DNA of 64,000 nt from SZUA-35 sp963781035 (GTDB lineage: Bacteria; Actinomycetota; Acidimicrobiia; Acidimicrobiales; SZUA-35): assembly GCA_963781035.1 (NCBI GenBank), contig CAWAEN010000015.1, forward strand, positions 1 to 64,000, given 5' to 3'. Positions within the stretch are counted from its first letter, which is position 1, and each line of letters starts with the position of its first letter. The notes beneath the pieces were generated by a model. The model saw only the letters and a list, made by a program, of their open reading frames with translations. It had not been told where the DNA came from and ran no database searches. This document shows positions 27,286 through 39,767 of the stretch, one piece after another. Made by a program: the position numbers and the translations under genes.

Positions 27286-28966
27286 TCACGCTGTTCCGCG
27301 ACGGGATCCACCGGACCCGGCAGGCGATCGGTAGACCTCGGTGTGGTCGGCCGGCAGCCGCTCGTTCCCGAGGATGAGGTCTGCCGCCGTCTCGGCGATC
27401 ATCATGACCGGGGCGTAGATGTTGCCGTTGCTCACGTTGGGCATGACCGACGCATCGACGACGCGGAGACCTTCGACGCCGTGGACCCGGAACGAGTCTG
27501 GATGGACGACGCTCATCTCGTCGACACCCATGCGGGCCGTGCACGACGGGTGCAGCGCCGTCTCGGCATCGCGAGCGACCCAATCGAGGATCTCCTGGTC
27601 AGACTGCACCGATGGCCCCGGTGAGATCTCTCCACCGTCGAACTGGTCGAATGCGGGCTGGCTCATGATCTTGCGGGTGGTGCGAATCGTCTCGATCCAC
27701 TCTCGTCGATCGTTCTCGGTCGACAAGTAGTTGAACTGCACGGCCGGGTGCTCTCGCGGGTCGGTCGACCGGATCTTCACCGTGCCCCGAACGTCTGAAT
27801 ACATGGGCCCGACGTGCACCTGGTAGCCGTGGCCACCGGTCGGAGAACTACCGTCATAACGAATCGCGATCGGCAGGAAGTGGAACATCAGGTTCGGATA
27901 GTCGACCTGGTCGTTGCTGCGGACGAACGCTCCGGCCTCGAATTGATTCGACGCTGCCGGCCCCCGACGGAACAGCCACTGCAGTCCGATGATCGGCATC
28001 CGCCACTTCGCCAGGTAGGGCTGCATCGAGACCGGCTGCGTGCACTCGTGTTGGATGTAGACCTCGAGGTGATCCTGGAGGTTCTCGCCCACCCCGGGAA
28101 GTCGCGCTCACGACATCGATCCCGAGCGACTCGAGGTGTTCGGGATCGCCGATCCCCGAGAGCTGGAGCAGTTGCGGCGAGTTGAAGGCACCGCCGCAGC
28201 TGATGATCTCCCCGGCGGTGACCCGAGTGCTTGCCGACGGAAGCGGGAGTACTCGACTCCCACGGCTCGATTGCCGTCCATGACGATCTTGTCGACTTGG
28301 GCCAGGGTGCGACAGGGTGAGGTTCGGCCGGTCGAGCACGGGGTGGAGGTAGGCGCGAGCCGCGCTCATCCGTCGGCCACGGGTCAGGTTCTTGTCGAAG
28401 ACACTGAAGCCCTCCTGCCGGAAGCCGTTCACATCGTCGGTGCGGCTCGAAACCCGGCCTGGGGACCGGCCTCGAGCCATGCGTCGAAGAGCGGGTTGCG
28501 GGCCGGGCCGGTCTCGAGCTGGAGCGGACCGCTCGTCGCCTCGATAGGCGTCACCGTCCGACGAGTCGGTTCTCCATGCGCTTGAAGTACGGCAGGCAAT
28601 GGGCGTAGTCCCACTGGCGACATGCCGTCGAACTCGGTCGACCAGCGGTCGAAGTCCATCGGGTTGCCCACGCTGGAAGATCATCCCGTTGATCGACGAT
28701 GAACCACCGAGCACCTTGCCTCGGGCGTGGTAGACCCGGCGCCCGTTCATGAAGGGCTCGGGCTCGCTCTCGTATTTCCAGTCGTAGAACCGGCTCCCGA
28801 TCGGGTACGTCAGGGCGGCCGGCATGTGGATGAAGACGTCCCACTTCCAGTCCTTGCGTCCGGCCTCGAGCACGAGGACCGAGTTCGAGGGATCGGCACT
28901 CAGGCGATTGGCCAACGCACAGCCGGCCGAACCACCACCGATGATCACGAAGTCATGGTTCGTCAC
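27286..28966 (-). pseudogene. GMC-family FAD oxidoreductase broken by several frameshifts
   Basis: Rejoined, this encodes about 560 residues: MTNHDFVIIGGGSAGCALANRL (FAD-binding Rossmann), GRKDWKWDVFIHMPAAL, ARGKVLGGSSSINGMIFQRG (GMC signature 1), ISCGGAFNSPQLLQLSGIG (signature 2), and VDASVMPNVSNGNIYAPVMMIAE near the end, as in choline or alcohol dehydrogenases. His for base catalysis lies in HPSCTARMG. Frames break at about 28,100, 28,130, 28,280, 28,480, 28,560 and 28,670. Such a cluster may be an error hotspot or a decaying gene; I cannot tell which. It diverges from uridine phosphorylase. Substrate unknown. Confidence 0.8.
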
Positions 28967-29122
28967 GGGCACCACTTTCTCGAAGACCGTCCAGCCGGTA
29001 CGCGCCAGGTGGCGCCGTCCCCGCAAGGTACTGCCGAGGTGCACACCACGCTTGGTCGCCTTCCTCGTTCGGAGATGCGAATCGGTCCATCGGCATCATG
29101 CCGGGCGGTTAGCGTTGTCGGC

Positions 29123-29878
29123 ATGACTGGCACTTTCCACCTGGACCTCACCACCGAGATGCTCGAGGGCGCGACCCTCGCCATCGTGCCAGGCGACCCC
29201 AAACGGCCCGAGCTGATCGCCGCCCACCTCGACGATCCGAAACGCCTGGCCAGCAATCGCGAGTTCACCAGTTGGCTCGGCCGCATCAACGGCACACCGA
29301 TCGTGGTCTGTTCGACCGGTATCGGTGGTCCGTCGACCTCCATCGCGGTCGAGGAGCTGGCCCAGTGCGGTGTCCGCACGTTCCTCCGCGTCGGCACCAC
29401 CGGCGCCATTCAGCCGGACATCGAGGTGACCGATGTGATCGTGACGCAGGCTGCCGTTCGCCTCGATGGTGCCAGCTTCCACTTCGCCCCCGCCGAGTAT
29501 CCAGCGGCATCGAACTTCGAGTGCACCCGCGCCCTCGTGGAAGCGGCCGAGGCGTCCGGCATCCGCTCCCACGTCGGCATCACTGCCTCGTCTGACACCT
29601 TCTACCCGGGCCAGGAACGGTACGACACCGTGTCCGGCAGGGTCATCCCGCGGTTCCGGGGCAGCGCCGAAGAGTGGCAGGCCCTGGGAGTCCTCAACTA
29701 CGAGATGGAGTCGGCCACCCTGTTCACCATGTGCTCCGCCAATGGGTGGCGAGGCGGGTGCGTGGCCGGCGTGCTCGTCAATCGGCACCTTCAGGAAACC
29801 CCGAACGAAGCGACGATCGAGACGGCCGAACGTCATGCCATCGACGTGGTCCTCGCCGCCGCCGCGAAGCTGATCTGA
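29123..29878 (+). CDS. udp: Uridine phosphorylase
   Basis: The 251-residue protein starts at ATG 29,123 (MTGTFHLDLT). It carries ATLAIVPGDPKRPELIA (phosphate-binding Gly-Asp-Pro), EFTSWLGRINGTPIVVCSTGIGGPSTSIAVEEL, RVGTTGAIQPDIEVTDVIV and the family motif NYEMESATLFTM, where Glu/Met/Glu contact ribose. This is the typical NP-I trimer/hexamer fold of bacterial uridine phosphorylase. It splits uridine to uracil and ribose-1-phosphate in nucleoside salvage. Its stop is followed at once by a 29-base tandem repeat. Purine nucleoside phosphorylase is unlikely because the specific Phe-Gln-Arg loop is absent. Confidence 0.88.
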   Translation: MTGTFHLDLTTEMLEGATLAIVPGDPKRPELIAAHLDDPKRLASNREFTSWLGRINGTPIVVCSTGIGGPSTSIAVEELAQCGVRTFLRVGTTGAIQPDIEVTDVIVTQAAVRLDGASFHFAPAEYPAASNFECTRALVEAAEASGIRSHVGITASSDTFYPGQERYDTVSGRVIPRFRGSAEEWQALGVLNYEMESATLFTMCSANGWRGGCVAGVLVNRHLQETPNEATIETAERHAIDVVLAAAAKLI

Positions 29879-29936
29879 CCAAGCGAAGCTGGTCAGTAGG
29901 GCGCAGGCCAAGCGAAGCTGGTCAGTAGGGCGCAGG
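29879..29936. repeat. 29-base tandem repeat at convergent gene ends
   Basis: Two exact copies of a 29-base unit (CCAAGCGAAGCTGGTCAGTA then GGGCGCAGG) run head to tail at 29,879-29,907 and 29,908-29,936. The second copy contains the stop codon of the minus-strand lipoprotein gene, while the first lies between it and the udp stop. A duplication of one gene end left both reading frames intact. Confidence 0.92.
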
Positions 29937-31274
29937 AGCAGGTTCGGCAGCCGACGCGTCGTCGGGTGACCAGAACGCGATGTCACCCACGGCGACCCGA
30001 GCCGCGTCAACCCCGGGGAGTTCCGCTTCGGGATCCGCGATCACGTGGACCCAGATGCCGATGTCGCCGTCGACCGAGCCGGCGAAGGCGAACGCCGAAC
30101 TGTCCGGCGACCACGACGTGTGGCTCACCGCGTACTGGGTGAAGAACGGGAAGTAGCTGGCGACGGCGAGCTGGCTCGGGCGGTACGACGGCGTCGAGCT
30201 GATCTCGGTGCCGGACACCTGATCCCACACGTGGAGCTTCGCGAGATTCGCGGCGTCGGCCCGATCGAGCCCGGTCCAGGCCAACCGACTGCCATCGGGC
30301 GACCATTCCCACACCACAACCGTCTCCGTCGTCACCGTGACCACGTCGCCGGACGCGAGATCGACCACCCGCAGGCCACCGTCGATGATCGCGGAGTCGT
30401 CGTCGACTTCGGTGGTGCTGGGTTCGAGGTAGGCAGCGTGGGTCCCCGTCGGGTTCACCGTGAACGTCGTCGTTCCCGGGGCGGTCGGGAAGAGGTCCCC
30501 TTCGATCCCGCCCAGGTCGAAGATGCGCAGCCCCGCAGGCGAGACGAAGAGGAAACGGTCCTCGTCGATCCACATGGGCGTGGCGAACGCGCCGAGCTCG
30601 ACATCCAGATCGATGACCTCGTCGATGCTCACGAGGGCCAGCCGGTCGTCGCCGACGTGCGACACCCAGAAGTCACGTTCGGCCGCCCACTGGAAGTAGT
30701 GCGGGGCTCCTCGGTCGTAGACCATCGAAAGGTCCCCGGGGCGAACCACACCGGCCTCGAGTCCCTCGCCACCCGGATCATTTCTCAGGTAGCCGATCAT
30801 CTGGTCGCTTCCGTTCCACTGGAGGTAGAACGCCGGAGGTCCGTCCAACCGCGAGGTGAGCGATCCGCCAGAGGCCGGGTCGTACACCGTGATCGCCGAC
30901 TCGTTCGGGGTCACTTCACTCCAGGCGATGAGTGCCCCTTCGGTCGACCACGTGGGCTGAGTGGCGATCACACCGTCGCCTCCCCCGACGAGGACACCAT
31001 TCGAGCCGTCCGGATTCACCACGGCGACGAACGGTCCCGAGCCGACGGCGAGTCGTCCTGGCAGCCGCACCAGCACCTCGGCATCCGCCTCATCGAGCGG
31101 CGGAAGGGTGGGGACAGGCGGTCGGGGCTGTGTGGTCGGTGGTACCGCTTCACCCTCGGGGGCCGCAGGCTCGGTCGTGGTCTCGTCTGCCCGCTGCTGC
31201 GCCTCGGTCAGCGGGAGCGAGCACGCGGCGGCCGTCAGCGCGAACGAAAGCAACACGAGGACGAGGCGGCGCAC
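29922..31274 (-). CDS. Lipoprotein with beta-propeller-like (TolB/PD40-style) repeats
   Basis: The 450-residue protein has a lipoprotein signal: MRRLVLVLLSFALTAAAC with the lipobox LTAAAC. A Thr/Pro-rich spacer (EAVPPTTQPRPPVPTLPP) leads to repeated WSPDGSRLAWTG-like units: TWSTEGALIAWSE, EWSPDGSRLAWTG, SWSPDSSAFAFAG and FWSPDDAS. These resemble PD40/WD40 blades of TolB-like propellers. It is expected on the outer face of the membrane, in binding or sensing; no catalytic motif is visible. The spacer composition (Thr, Pro, Ala) is typical of actinobacterial lipoproteins. Confidence 0.75.
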   Translation of the reverse strand: MRRLVLVLLSFALTAAACSLPLTEAQQRADETTTEPAAPEGEAVPPTTQPRPPVPTLPPLDEADAEVLVRLPGRLAVGSGPFVAVVNPDGSNGVLVGGGDGVIATQPTWSTEGALIAWSEVTPNESAITVYDPASGGSLTSRLDGPPAFYLQWNGSDQMIGYLRNDPGGEGLEAGVVRPGDLSMVYDRGAPHYFQWAAERDFWVSHVGDDRLALVSIDEVIDLDVELGAFATPMWIDEDRFLFVSPAGLRIFDLGGIEGDLFPTAPGTTTFTVNPTGTHAAYLEPSTTEVDDDSAIIDGGLRVVDLASGDVVTVTTETVVVWEWSPDGSRLAWTGLDRADAANLAKLHVWDQVSGTEISSTPSYRPSQLAVASYFPFFTQYAVSHTSWSPDSSAFAFAGSVDGDIGIWVHVIADPEAELPGVDAARVAVGDIAFWSPDDASAAEPAPAPY

Positions 31275-31381
31275 CCCAGAACCGTAGGGCCAGGAGACCC
31301 CGAACTGATGGTCGGGTCACCCGCATCTGCGCAGGGTCGCCTTCTCGCACCGAACCGAGCCGAGGTGCTACGAAGTCACCC

Positions 31382-32416
31382 GTGACCGACGTGCGAGGCA
31401 TCGACCGAGACCCCGTGACCGCCTGGATGGAGGCCAACATCGAGGGAGCGACCGGACCCTTCGAGTTCGAATTCATCACCGGCGGCCATTCGAATCTGAC
31501 CTACCGGGTGGTCGGTGCCGACGGCGCCACGTTCGTGCTGCGCCGACCACCGATGGGGGCAGTCATCGCCACGGCCCACGACATGAGCAGGGAGCACCGC
31601 ATCATCAGCGGCATCGGCAACACGTCCGTGCCCGTCCCGGATGCGTTGGGATTGTGCGAGGACGACGCAGTGAACGGAGCCCCGTTCTACATCATGAGCT
31701 ACGTCGACGGCGCGGTGCTGCACAACTCCGAGGTGGCGGAGGAACTGACGACGCACGACGTCAGGGGCCGGATCAGCGAGTCGGTTGTCGACGTGCTGGC
31801 CACTCTGCACGCCGCTGATCCGGACACCATCGGCCTTGGCGAGCTCGGCCGGAAGGAGGCGTATCTCGACCGCCAACTGAAGCGTTGGGCCGGTCAGTGG
31901 GAGAAGACCAAGACACGAGAGCTTCCCGAGATGGAGCGGGCCCACCAGCTCCTCGTCGCTGCCAAACCAGAGCAGCGCTACACCGGTGTCGTGCACGGCG
32001 ACTACCGACTCGGGAACATGCTCGTCGATACGACGACCGGCGCAGTCGAGGCCGTCCTCGACTGGGAGCTGTGCACCCTTGGTGACGTGCTGGCCGACGT
32101 CGGTTATCTCCTGAACAACTGGGTCCAACCAGGTGAGGAGTCACTCCGGGGGGCGACGGCGTTCCCCACGATGGTGGGCGGATTCTCGACCCGTGAAGAG
32201 CTCGTGGCTCGCTACATCGATCGGACCGGCTTCGATGTGGGCGACGTGAACTACTACCGAGCGTTCCAGAACTGGCGCCTGGCGGCGATCGTCGAAGGCG
32301 TCCTGGCCCGATATCTCCAGGGCGTGATGGCCGACGACAGCGTCGACACCGATTCCTACCGCGAACAGGTCGAGGCGTTGGCCAACGAAGCCCTGACGCT
32401 GCTCGGCGAGTCCTGA
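31382..32416 (+). CDS. Aminoglycoside-phosphotransferase-like kinase (acyl-CoA dehydrogenase-associated type)
   Basis: About 344 residues from GTG 31,382. The protein kinase-like fold shows a GGHSNLTYRVVGADG glycine-rich loop, FVLRRPPMGAVIATAHDM, the catalytic VVHGDYRLGNMLVD (HxDxxxxN) and metal-binding VLDWELCTLGDVLADVGYL (DWE). This pattern with PPMG and an AHDM segment is close to the family found beside acyl-CoA dehydrogenases and in ACAD10, which phosphorylate 4-hydroxy acyl-CoA or similar small molecules. No acyl-CoA gene is adjacent, so the substrate is open. It lies 78 bases upstream of AlaX. Confidence 0.83.
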   Translation: MTDVRGIDRDPVTAWMEANIEGATGPFEFEFITGGHSNLTYRVVGADGATFVLRRPPMGAVIATAHDMSREHRIISGIGNTSVPVPDALGLCEDDAVNGAPFYIMSYVDGAVLHNSEVAEELTTHDVRGRISESVVDVLATLHAADPDTIGLGELGRKEAYLDRQLKRWAGQWEKTKTRELPEMERAHQLLVAAKPEQRYTGVVHGDYRLGNMLVDTTTGAVEAVLDWELCTLGDVLADVGYLLNNWVQPGEESLRGATAFPTMVGGFSTREELVARYIDRTGFDVGDVNYYRAFQNWRLAAIVEGVLARYLQGVMADDSVDTDSYREQVEALANEALTLLGES

Positions 32417-32493
32417 CACCCTGACGGCTCGGCAATGACGATCAGAACCCGGGGTTTGCGGGCAGGGGCAGCGTCGCGATCTACCATCACCGC

Positions 32494-33225
32494 ATGACCC
32501 GCCAGCTGTACCTCGAGGACCAGACGCTCCAAACGTTCGATGCCACCGTCACAGCCGTCGACGTCGAGAGCGGCCGGGTCCTCCTCGATCAGACCGCGTT
32601 CTACGCCACCGGCGGTGGTCAGCCCAACGACACCGGGACCATCACCTCCGGCGACAGGACGTGGGTCGTCACCGATGTTCGCAAGTCCGGCGCCGAGATC
32701 TGGCACACGGTCGACACCGACAACGCGAACGGCCCACTTCCGGCGACCGGTGACTCGATCTGCGGCGTCGTCGACTGGGATCGGCGGTTCCGGCTCATGC
32801 GCACGCACAGCGCCATGCACGTGCTCGGCGGGGTGATCTGGAACGAGTACCGATCACTGGCCACCGGGAACAACATGGAGCCGCTGAAGGCTCGCATCGA
32901 CTACGAGTTCGATCCGCTCCCCGAGGGATTCGCCGAGCGGGTACAGGAACTCGTGAACGCCGAGATCGCCGCCGATCGTCCGATCCGGGTCGAGTTCCTC
33001 CCGCGCGAGACGGCCGTCGAGGACGAAGACCTCATCCGCACCAAGGTCAACATGATCCCCGAGACCGTGAACGAGATCCGGGTGGTGGACATCGTCGGAC
33101 TCGACAAACAAGCCGACGGCGGCACCCACGTGACCTCTACGGGAGCCATCGGCACCTTCACCATCACGAAGACCGAGTCCAAGGGCAAGGGCAACAAGCG
33201 AATCCGGTTCGAACTCGGCGACTGA
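32494..33225 (+). CDS. Alanyl-tRNA editing domain protein (AlaX type)
   Basis: The 243-residue stand-alone protein matches the AlaRS editing domain: FYATGGGQPNDTGTI, RTHSAMHVLGGVI (HxxxH zinc pair), and DKQADGGTHVTSTGAIGTF, where family members usually have CGGTH. Here the Cys is Asp, so the third zinc ligand is changed or the metal is held otherwise. Its job is deacylation of mis-charged Ser- or Gly-tRNA(Ala). Ends in a KGKGNKRIRFEL helix for tRNA contact. ATG start at 32,494. Adjacent to APH-like and SurE genes on the same strand, probably separate units. Confidence 0.85.
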   Translation: MTRQLYLEDQTLQTFDATVTAVDVESGRVLLDQTAFYATGGGQPNDTGTITSGDRTWVVTDVRKSGAEIWHTVDTDNANGPLPATGDSICGVVDWDRRFRLMRTHSAMHVLGGVIWNEYRSLATGNNMEPLKARIDYEFDPLPEGFAERVQELVNAEIAADRPIRVEFLPRETAVEDEDLIRTKVNMIPETVNEIRVVDIVGLDKQADGGTHVTSTGAIGTFTITKTESKGKGNKRIRFELGD

Positions 33226-33299
33226 CGCCCTCATTCGATCGGCCATTGACGGCCCGCCCGCTACGCACGACACGGAGCAGGCCGATACCGTCGTCACCA

Positions 33300-34124
33300 A
33301 TGCGTATTCTCCTCACCAATGACGACGGCATCGACTCGGTCGGGCTGCTTGTGCTCGCCGAAGCAATGAAACAGTTCGGCGATGTGGTGGTCGTCGCCCC
33401 CGACGACGAGTTCAGCGGCGCCGGAGCTGCCATCGGTGCCCTCTGGGACATGAAACCCGAGGTCGAGCGACACCACCTCGAGGGTTTCGACGAGGCGTGG
33501 GCTGTGTCTGGCCCTCCTGCCTTGTGCGTGATGTTCGCCAGGATGGGCGCGTTCGGTCCGATCCCGGATCTGATCGTCAGCGGCATCAATCCCGGTGCCA
33601 ACGTGGGCCGTTCGGTGTATCACTCTGGCACCATCGGCGCCTGCCTCACTGGCAGGAACGGCGGCATCAGTGGGGTGGCGGTGAGCCAGTCCGTCCGAGA
33701 CTTCGGCGTCGAGGGTCAGGCCTGGGAAGACTCCATCAAGGGCCTCCACTGGGAGACGGCGGCCGCTGTCGCCGCCGCAGCCGTCGAGGGCATCATCGCC
33801 GCGCCGCCGGCTGAGGCGTCGGTCCTGAACATCAACGTGCCGGATGTCCCCGTCGAGGAGCTCGGTCGCTGGGAGTGGACCACCGTCGGTCAGGTCCCAC
33901 CTCGGGCGATGTCCAAGGCGACGCTGTCACCCAAGACGGGACACACCGATCGATTCCATGTCGAGCTGACCTACGGCGACGCCACAGACCAGCCGATCGG
34001 TACCGACACTGCAGCCATACAGGACGGCCATGTCTCTCTGACCTGGCTCACGAGACTGGCCGCGCTCGACCTGTCGACTCCGCAAGTCGATGTTGCCGTC
34101 GACTCGCTGATCCGCCGCAGCTGA
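33300..34124 (+). CDS. surE: 5'/3'-nucleotidase SurE
   Basis: The 274-residue protein starts MRILLTNDDGIDSVGLLVLAEAM, the diagnostic N-terminus with the NDDG metal site. It continues VVVVAPDDEFSGAGA, then PALCVMFARMG and PDLIVSGINPGANVGRSVYHSGTIGA, with the SGxN-G loop that closes the active site. SurE removes phosphate from nucleoside monophosphates and some polyphosphates. I start at ATG 33,300 rather than the longer frame because the conserved motif begins there. It lies upstream of the glycine riboswitch, separated by about 65 bases. Confidence 0.93.
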   Translation: MRILLTNDDGIDSVGLLVLAEAMKQFGDVVVVAPDDEFSGAGAAIGALWDMKPEVERHHLEGFDEAWAVSGPPALCVMFARMGAFGPIPDLIVSGINPGANVGRSVYHSGTIGACLTGRNGGISGVAVSQSVRDFGVEGQAWEDSIKGLHWETAAAVAAAAVEGIIAAPPAEASVLNINVPDVPVEELGRWEWTTVGQVPPRAMSKATLSPKTGHTDRFHVELTYGDATDQPIGTDTAAIQDGHVSLTWLTRLAALDLSTPQVDVAVDSLIRRS

Positions 34125-34189
34125 GTCGACTCGAACCCATTCCCCTCGTTTCGGAGAAATGCGAGATACGTTTTCCCCAGGTCTTACCG

Positions 34190-34370
34190 CATCGTGGGAG
34201 AGAGGTCGGCTCGTCCGGCCCACCGAAGGAGCAACCGCCCCGGAAACTCTCAGGTACCCGTACCGCGATGAGTTGACCACTCTGGAGAGCATCGTTCGAT
34301 CGGTCACCGAAGGAGAAAGAGATCTCACGATCTCCAAACTCTCAGGTCCACTGACAGAGGGGGCACCCGA
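34190..34370 (+). promoter_or_regulatory. Tandem glycine riboswitch upstream of gcvT
   Basis: Two aptamer-like units lie before gcvT. Unit 1 (about 34,193-34,256) has GGGAGAGAGGTC, then CACCGAAGGAGCAA and GAAACTCTCAGG. Unit 2 (about 34,281-34,363) has TGGAGAGC, CACCGAAGGAG and AAACTCTCAGG, followed by CTGACAGAGGGGG. The paired CCGAAGGAG and AACTCTCAGG motifs are hallmarks of the glycine riboswitch, usually tandem and upstream of gcv genes, where it turns them on when glycine is in excess. The expression platform is not obvious. I am sure of class, less of exact borders. Confidence 0.94.
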
Positions 34371-34388
34371 CGACTTCGAGGTGTCCCT

Positions 34389-35501
34389 GTGTCCCAAACG
34401 AACCACGCCGACCGGCAACGCACCGCACTCCATCAGCTCCATCTCGATGCCGGCGCTCGCATGGTCGACTTCGCCGGCTGGGACCTGCCGATCCAGTACG
34501 AGGGTGTGATCGCCGAACACACCTGGACCCGCACGTCGGCTTCGCTGTTCGATGTCAGCCACATGGGCGTGGTCGAGATCAGGGGCGACAACCCGGGTCT
34601 GAGCCTCGAGCGGCTCACGCCGGCCGGCGTCTCGACGCTCGCCGAAGGCCGACAACGATACGGGCTCCTCACGAACGACGACGGAGGGATCATCGACGAT
34701 TTCATGGTCGCCAACTGGGGCAGCCATCTCGCGATGGTCGTCAACGCATCCAGGGCTGCGATCGACGTTCCCCATCTCATCGCCGGCCTGCCGGATTGTG
34801 ATGTCCGTTTCATGCTCGACACGTCCCTCCTCGCGCTCCAGGGCCCGGCCGCGGCGACGGTGGCCGAGCGCCTCGCACCTGCGCTGAGCGAGATGGTCTT
34901 CCTCGACGTGGCAACCGCCGAGATCAACGGCATCGAGGTGGCAGTGTCGAGGTCCGGCTACACCGGCGAGGACGGATTCGAGATCACCGTCTCGGGCTCG
35001 GATGCTGCCGTCGCAGTGGCCGAGACGCTGCTGGCCCAACCAGAGGTCCAATGGGCCGGGCTCGGCGCACGGGACACCCTCCGGCTCGAAGCCGGACTCC
35101 ATCTCTACGGCAACGATCTCGACGAGACCGTCAGCCCCGTCGAAGCCGACCTCCTGTGGACCATGCCGAAGCGGCGACGAGAAGCCCTCGACTTCCCCGG
35201 GGGCGAACGCATCGGACACGAACTCGCCGAAGGTGCTTCCCGACGCAGAGTCGGCCTCCGTCCAGAGGGGAAGCGTCCGGTCCGCGACCACACGAACCTG
35301 CGCACCGAGGCCGGCATCGATGCCGGGGTCGTCACCTCTGGTGGCTACGGGCCGACCGTCGAGCACCCCATTGCCATGGCCCTCGTCACCCCGGACCTCG
35401 CCGACATCGGAACCAGCCTGATCGCCGATGTCAGAGGCACCGACGTCACCTGCGTCGTTGCCCCTCTCCCGTTCGCACCACACCGTTACGCCAGGAGCTG
35501 A
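34389..35501 (+). CDS. gcvT: Glycine cleavage system T protein (aminomethyltransferase)
   Basis: The 370-residue protein starts at GTG 34,389. The N-terminal VDFAGWDLPIQYEGVIAEH and SLFDVSHMGVVEIRG segments and the middle YGLLTNDDGGIIDDFMV carry the folate site, with Asp for catalysis near DDF. The C-terminus has GARDTLRLEAGLHLYGNDLDETVSPVEADL and EGKRPVRDHTNLRTEAG. It takes the aminomethyl group from the H-protein to tetrahydrofolate. Directly behind the glycine riboswitch, and its stop is two bases from the gcvP start. No gcvH is seen between or after the two genes. Confidence 0.95.
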   Translation: MSQTNHADRQRTALHQLHLDAGARMVDFAGWDLPIQYEGVIAEHTWTRTSASLFDVSHMGVVEIRGDNPGLSLERLTPAGVSTLAEGRQRYGLLTNDDGGIIDDFMVANWGSHLAMVVNASRAAIDVPHLIAGLPDCDVRFMLDTSLLALQGPAAATVAERLAPALSEMVFLDVATAEINGIEVAVSRSGYTGEDGFEITVSGSDAAVAVAETLLAQPEVQWAGLGARDTLRLEAGLHLYGNDLDETVSPVEADLLWTMPKRRREALDFPGGERIGHELAEGASRRRVGLRPEGKRPVRDHTNLRTEAGIDAGVVTSGGYGPTVEHPIAMALVTPDLADIGTSLIADVRGTDVTCVVAPLPFAPHRYARS

Positions 35502-35502
35502 C

Positions 35503-38389
<2,887 letters not shown>

Positions 38390-38403
<14 letters not shown>

Positions 38404-38428
38404 TCAGCGCCTACCGATCAGCGCCTAC
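38390..38428. repeat. 14-base repeat, three copies around the gcvP stop
   Basis: TCAGCGCCTAC recurs at 38,390-38,400, 38,404-38,414 and 38,418-38,428, separated by TGA and CGA. The gcvP stop codon is the first spacer. The tandem expansion is confined to the end of gcvP. Confidence 0.85.
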
Positions 38429-38480
38429 TCAACTGCAGGGATACCGGGTCCGCTGCTCGCGAGGATGCTGAAATGGCAGC

Positions 38481-38671
38481 ATGAGTCAGACTCGGCTGAT
38501 GCACCTGCGGTCTGCCAGGGGCAGGCAAGACCATGCTCGCATCCGAGCTCGCAGTCGGCACCGCGTTGGGACACCGAACCGATCGCGCACGCCGACCTCG
38601 ACGAGTGATCAACGATCTTCCAAGCTCCCGACGCGCAGGAGCTCGCATTGTTCGACCCGCCGTTGACGTGA
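38481..38671 (+). pseudogene. Remnant of a P-loop kinase (internal deletion)
   Basis: ATG at 38,481 gives MSQTRLMHLR, and a one-base shift yields GLPGAGKTMLASELA, a clear Walker A of the AAA-33/zeta-type small kinase family. After about 40 codons the sequence is meaningless, then FQAPDAQELALFDPPLT followed by a stop at 38,669-38,671 matches the usual C-terminal tail of this family. Most of the middle is missing. It looks like a gene that lost its core by deletion and then acquired frame errors. Too short to act as a kinase. Confidence 0.55.
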
Positions 38672-39469
38672 GCCGACTGCCTCGGCGACCGTGCGTCCGC
38701 GGACGCGTTTCGCCACGTTGCGTAGTCGATTGCAGCTACATGACCACGTTCCGTCCACAGAATGCGTCCGCGGACCGCACATGTGACCCAGGAATGCCCT
38801 TCACCATCAACGAGGCCCAGCACAACCCATACCAGCGAGCCCCGCCAACCCGCTGGCGATCGGCACGAATGCGCGGATCGAGTTCGAGTCGAAGCGGCTC
38901 GCGTGGTCCCGGCTTCGGTCGCCGCACCATCCGCTGCACTGCCGGCGAAGTGTTCAACCAAAGAGGCGCTCGCAGCCGCCCACAATCGCGCCTCGGAGCT
39001 TGAGGCCGACCCGCTCGCGATCGGCACGTCGTGAGCTGTCAGTGGGGTGAACGAGGCGACGATCAGAGCGCCGAAGAACATCGAACGCCGTCGGCTGAGG
39101 CGACTGCCGGGACAAGCCTGGCCCCCGAATCACGTCAATCATGACAAGAGGCCGGCTATGGGCGGCGTCCAATGGACGTGACGTGAAGATTCTGACCCCT
39201 CCGACTTCAGATGCAGTGAGGACCGGCTGAGCTTGGACGATCCCGACTTCGGCAATGGGTCCTCCCGCCCGTCCGGATACGGCACCAGATGCCGGAACGT
39301 TCGACCCGCCGAGATCTGTATCCCGCGCTGCGTCAGTTGGCGACGACGGCGGGAGCAGCCCCACCTGTGAATCGGCTCTGCCGGCATGGTTGTGACGTAG
39401 TCCTCTTCCCATCGGACCTGACCGGCACGACGATGGGTTCTGACTCAGCCAGCGCGAGGAGGCCGGACG
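38672..39469. other. Gene-poor stretch, nothing assigned
   Basis: About 800 bases show no convincing gene. Two near-copies of TGCGTCCGCGGAC (about 38,692 and 38,764), each a palindromic core, face a possible minus-strand peptide with a hydrophobic start (MFFGALIVASFTPLTAHDVP, from 39,081) that runs into low-information sequence. Base composition stays high-GC. It may be a decayed gene or regulatory DNA between the kinase remnant and the 2TM gene. Confidence 0.5.
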
Positions 39470-39754
39470 ATGGAGCACCACGACGAACGCCGAGCGGCCG
39501 CCATCGACCGCATCACCAACAAGCGCGAATTCAGGAACCACGCTCTCGTCTACTGCGCCGTCAACACACTGCTCGTGGTCATCTGGGCTGCATCCGGTGC
39601 CGGCTACTTCTGGCCGATCTGGGTGATCGCCGGATGGGGCATCGGTCTCGCCGCTCACGCCTGGCAGATCTACGGACAGAAGCCCATCTCCGAAGCCGAC
39701 ATCATCGAAGAGATGAACCGCGTCGAGAATCCGTCCCACCGCACGTCTTCCTGA
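39470..39754 (+). CDS. 2TM-domain small membrane protein
   Basis: The 94-residue product has a charged helix at the start (MEHHDERRAAAIDRITNKRE), then two hydrophobic helices (FRNHALVYCAVNTLLVVIWA and GYFWPIWVIAGWGIGLAAHA), then a cytoplasmic charged end (IIEEMNRVENPSHR). This is the layout of the 2TM family (PF13239). Such domains are attached to histidine kinases in some genomes and also occur alone as here. A GAGGAGG ribosome site precedes the ATG. It is followed 13 bases later by an NTF2-like gene, probably co-transcribed. Confidence 0.8.
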   Translation: MEHHDERRAAAIDRITNKREFRNHALVYCAVNTLLVVIWAASGAGYFWPIWVIAGWGIGLAAHAWQIYGQKPISEADIIEEMNRVENPSHRTSS

Positions 39755-39767
39755 ACCGAGGCCGTCG

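Noticed and set aside
28727..29122. Upstream extension of the uridine phosphorylase frame
   Set aside because: The extension is antisense to the GMC gene and lacks family sequence; the conserved region begins at 29,123.
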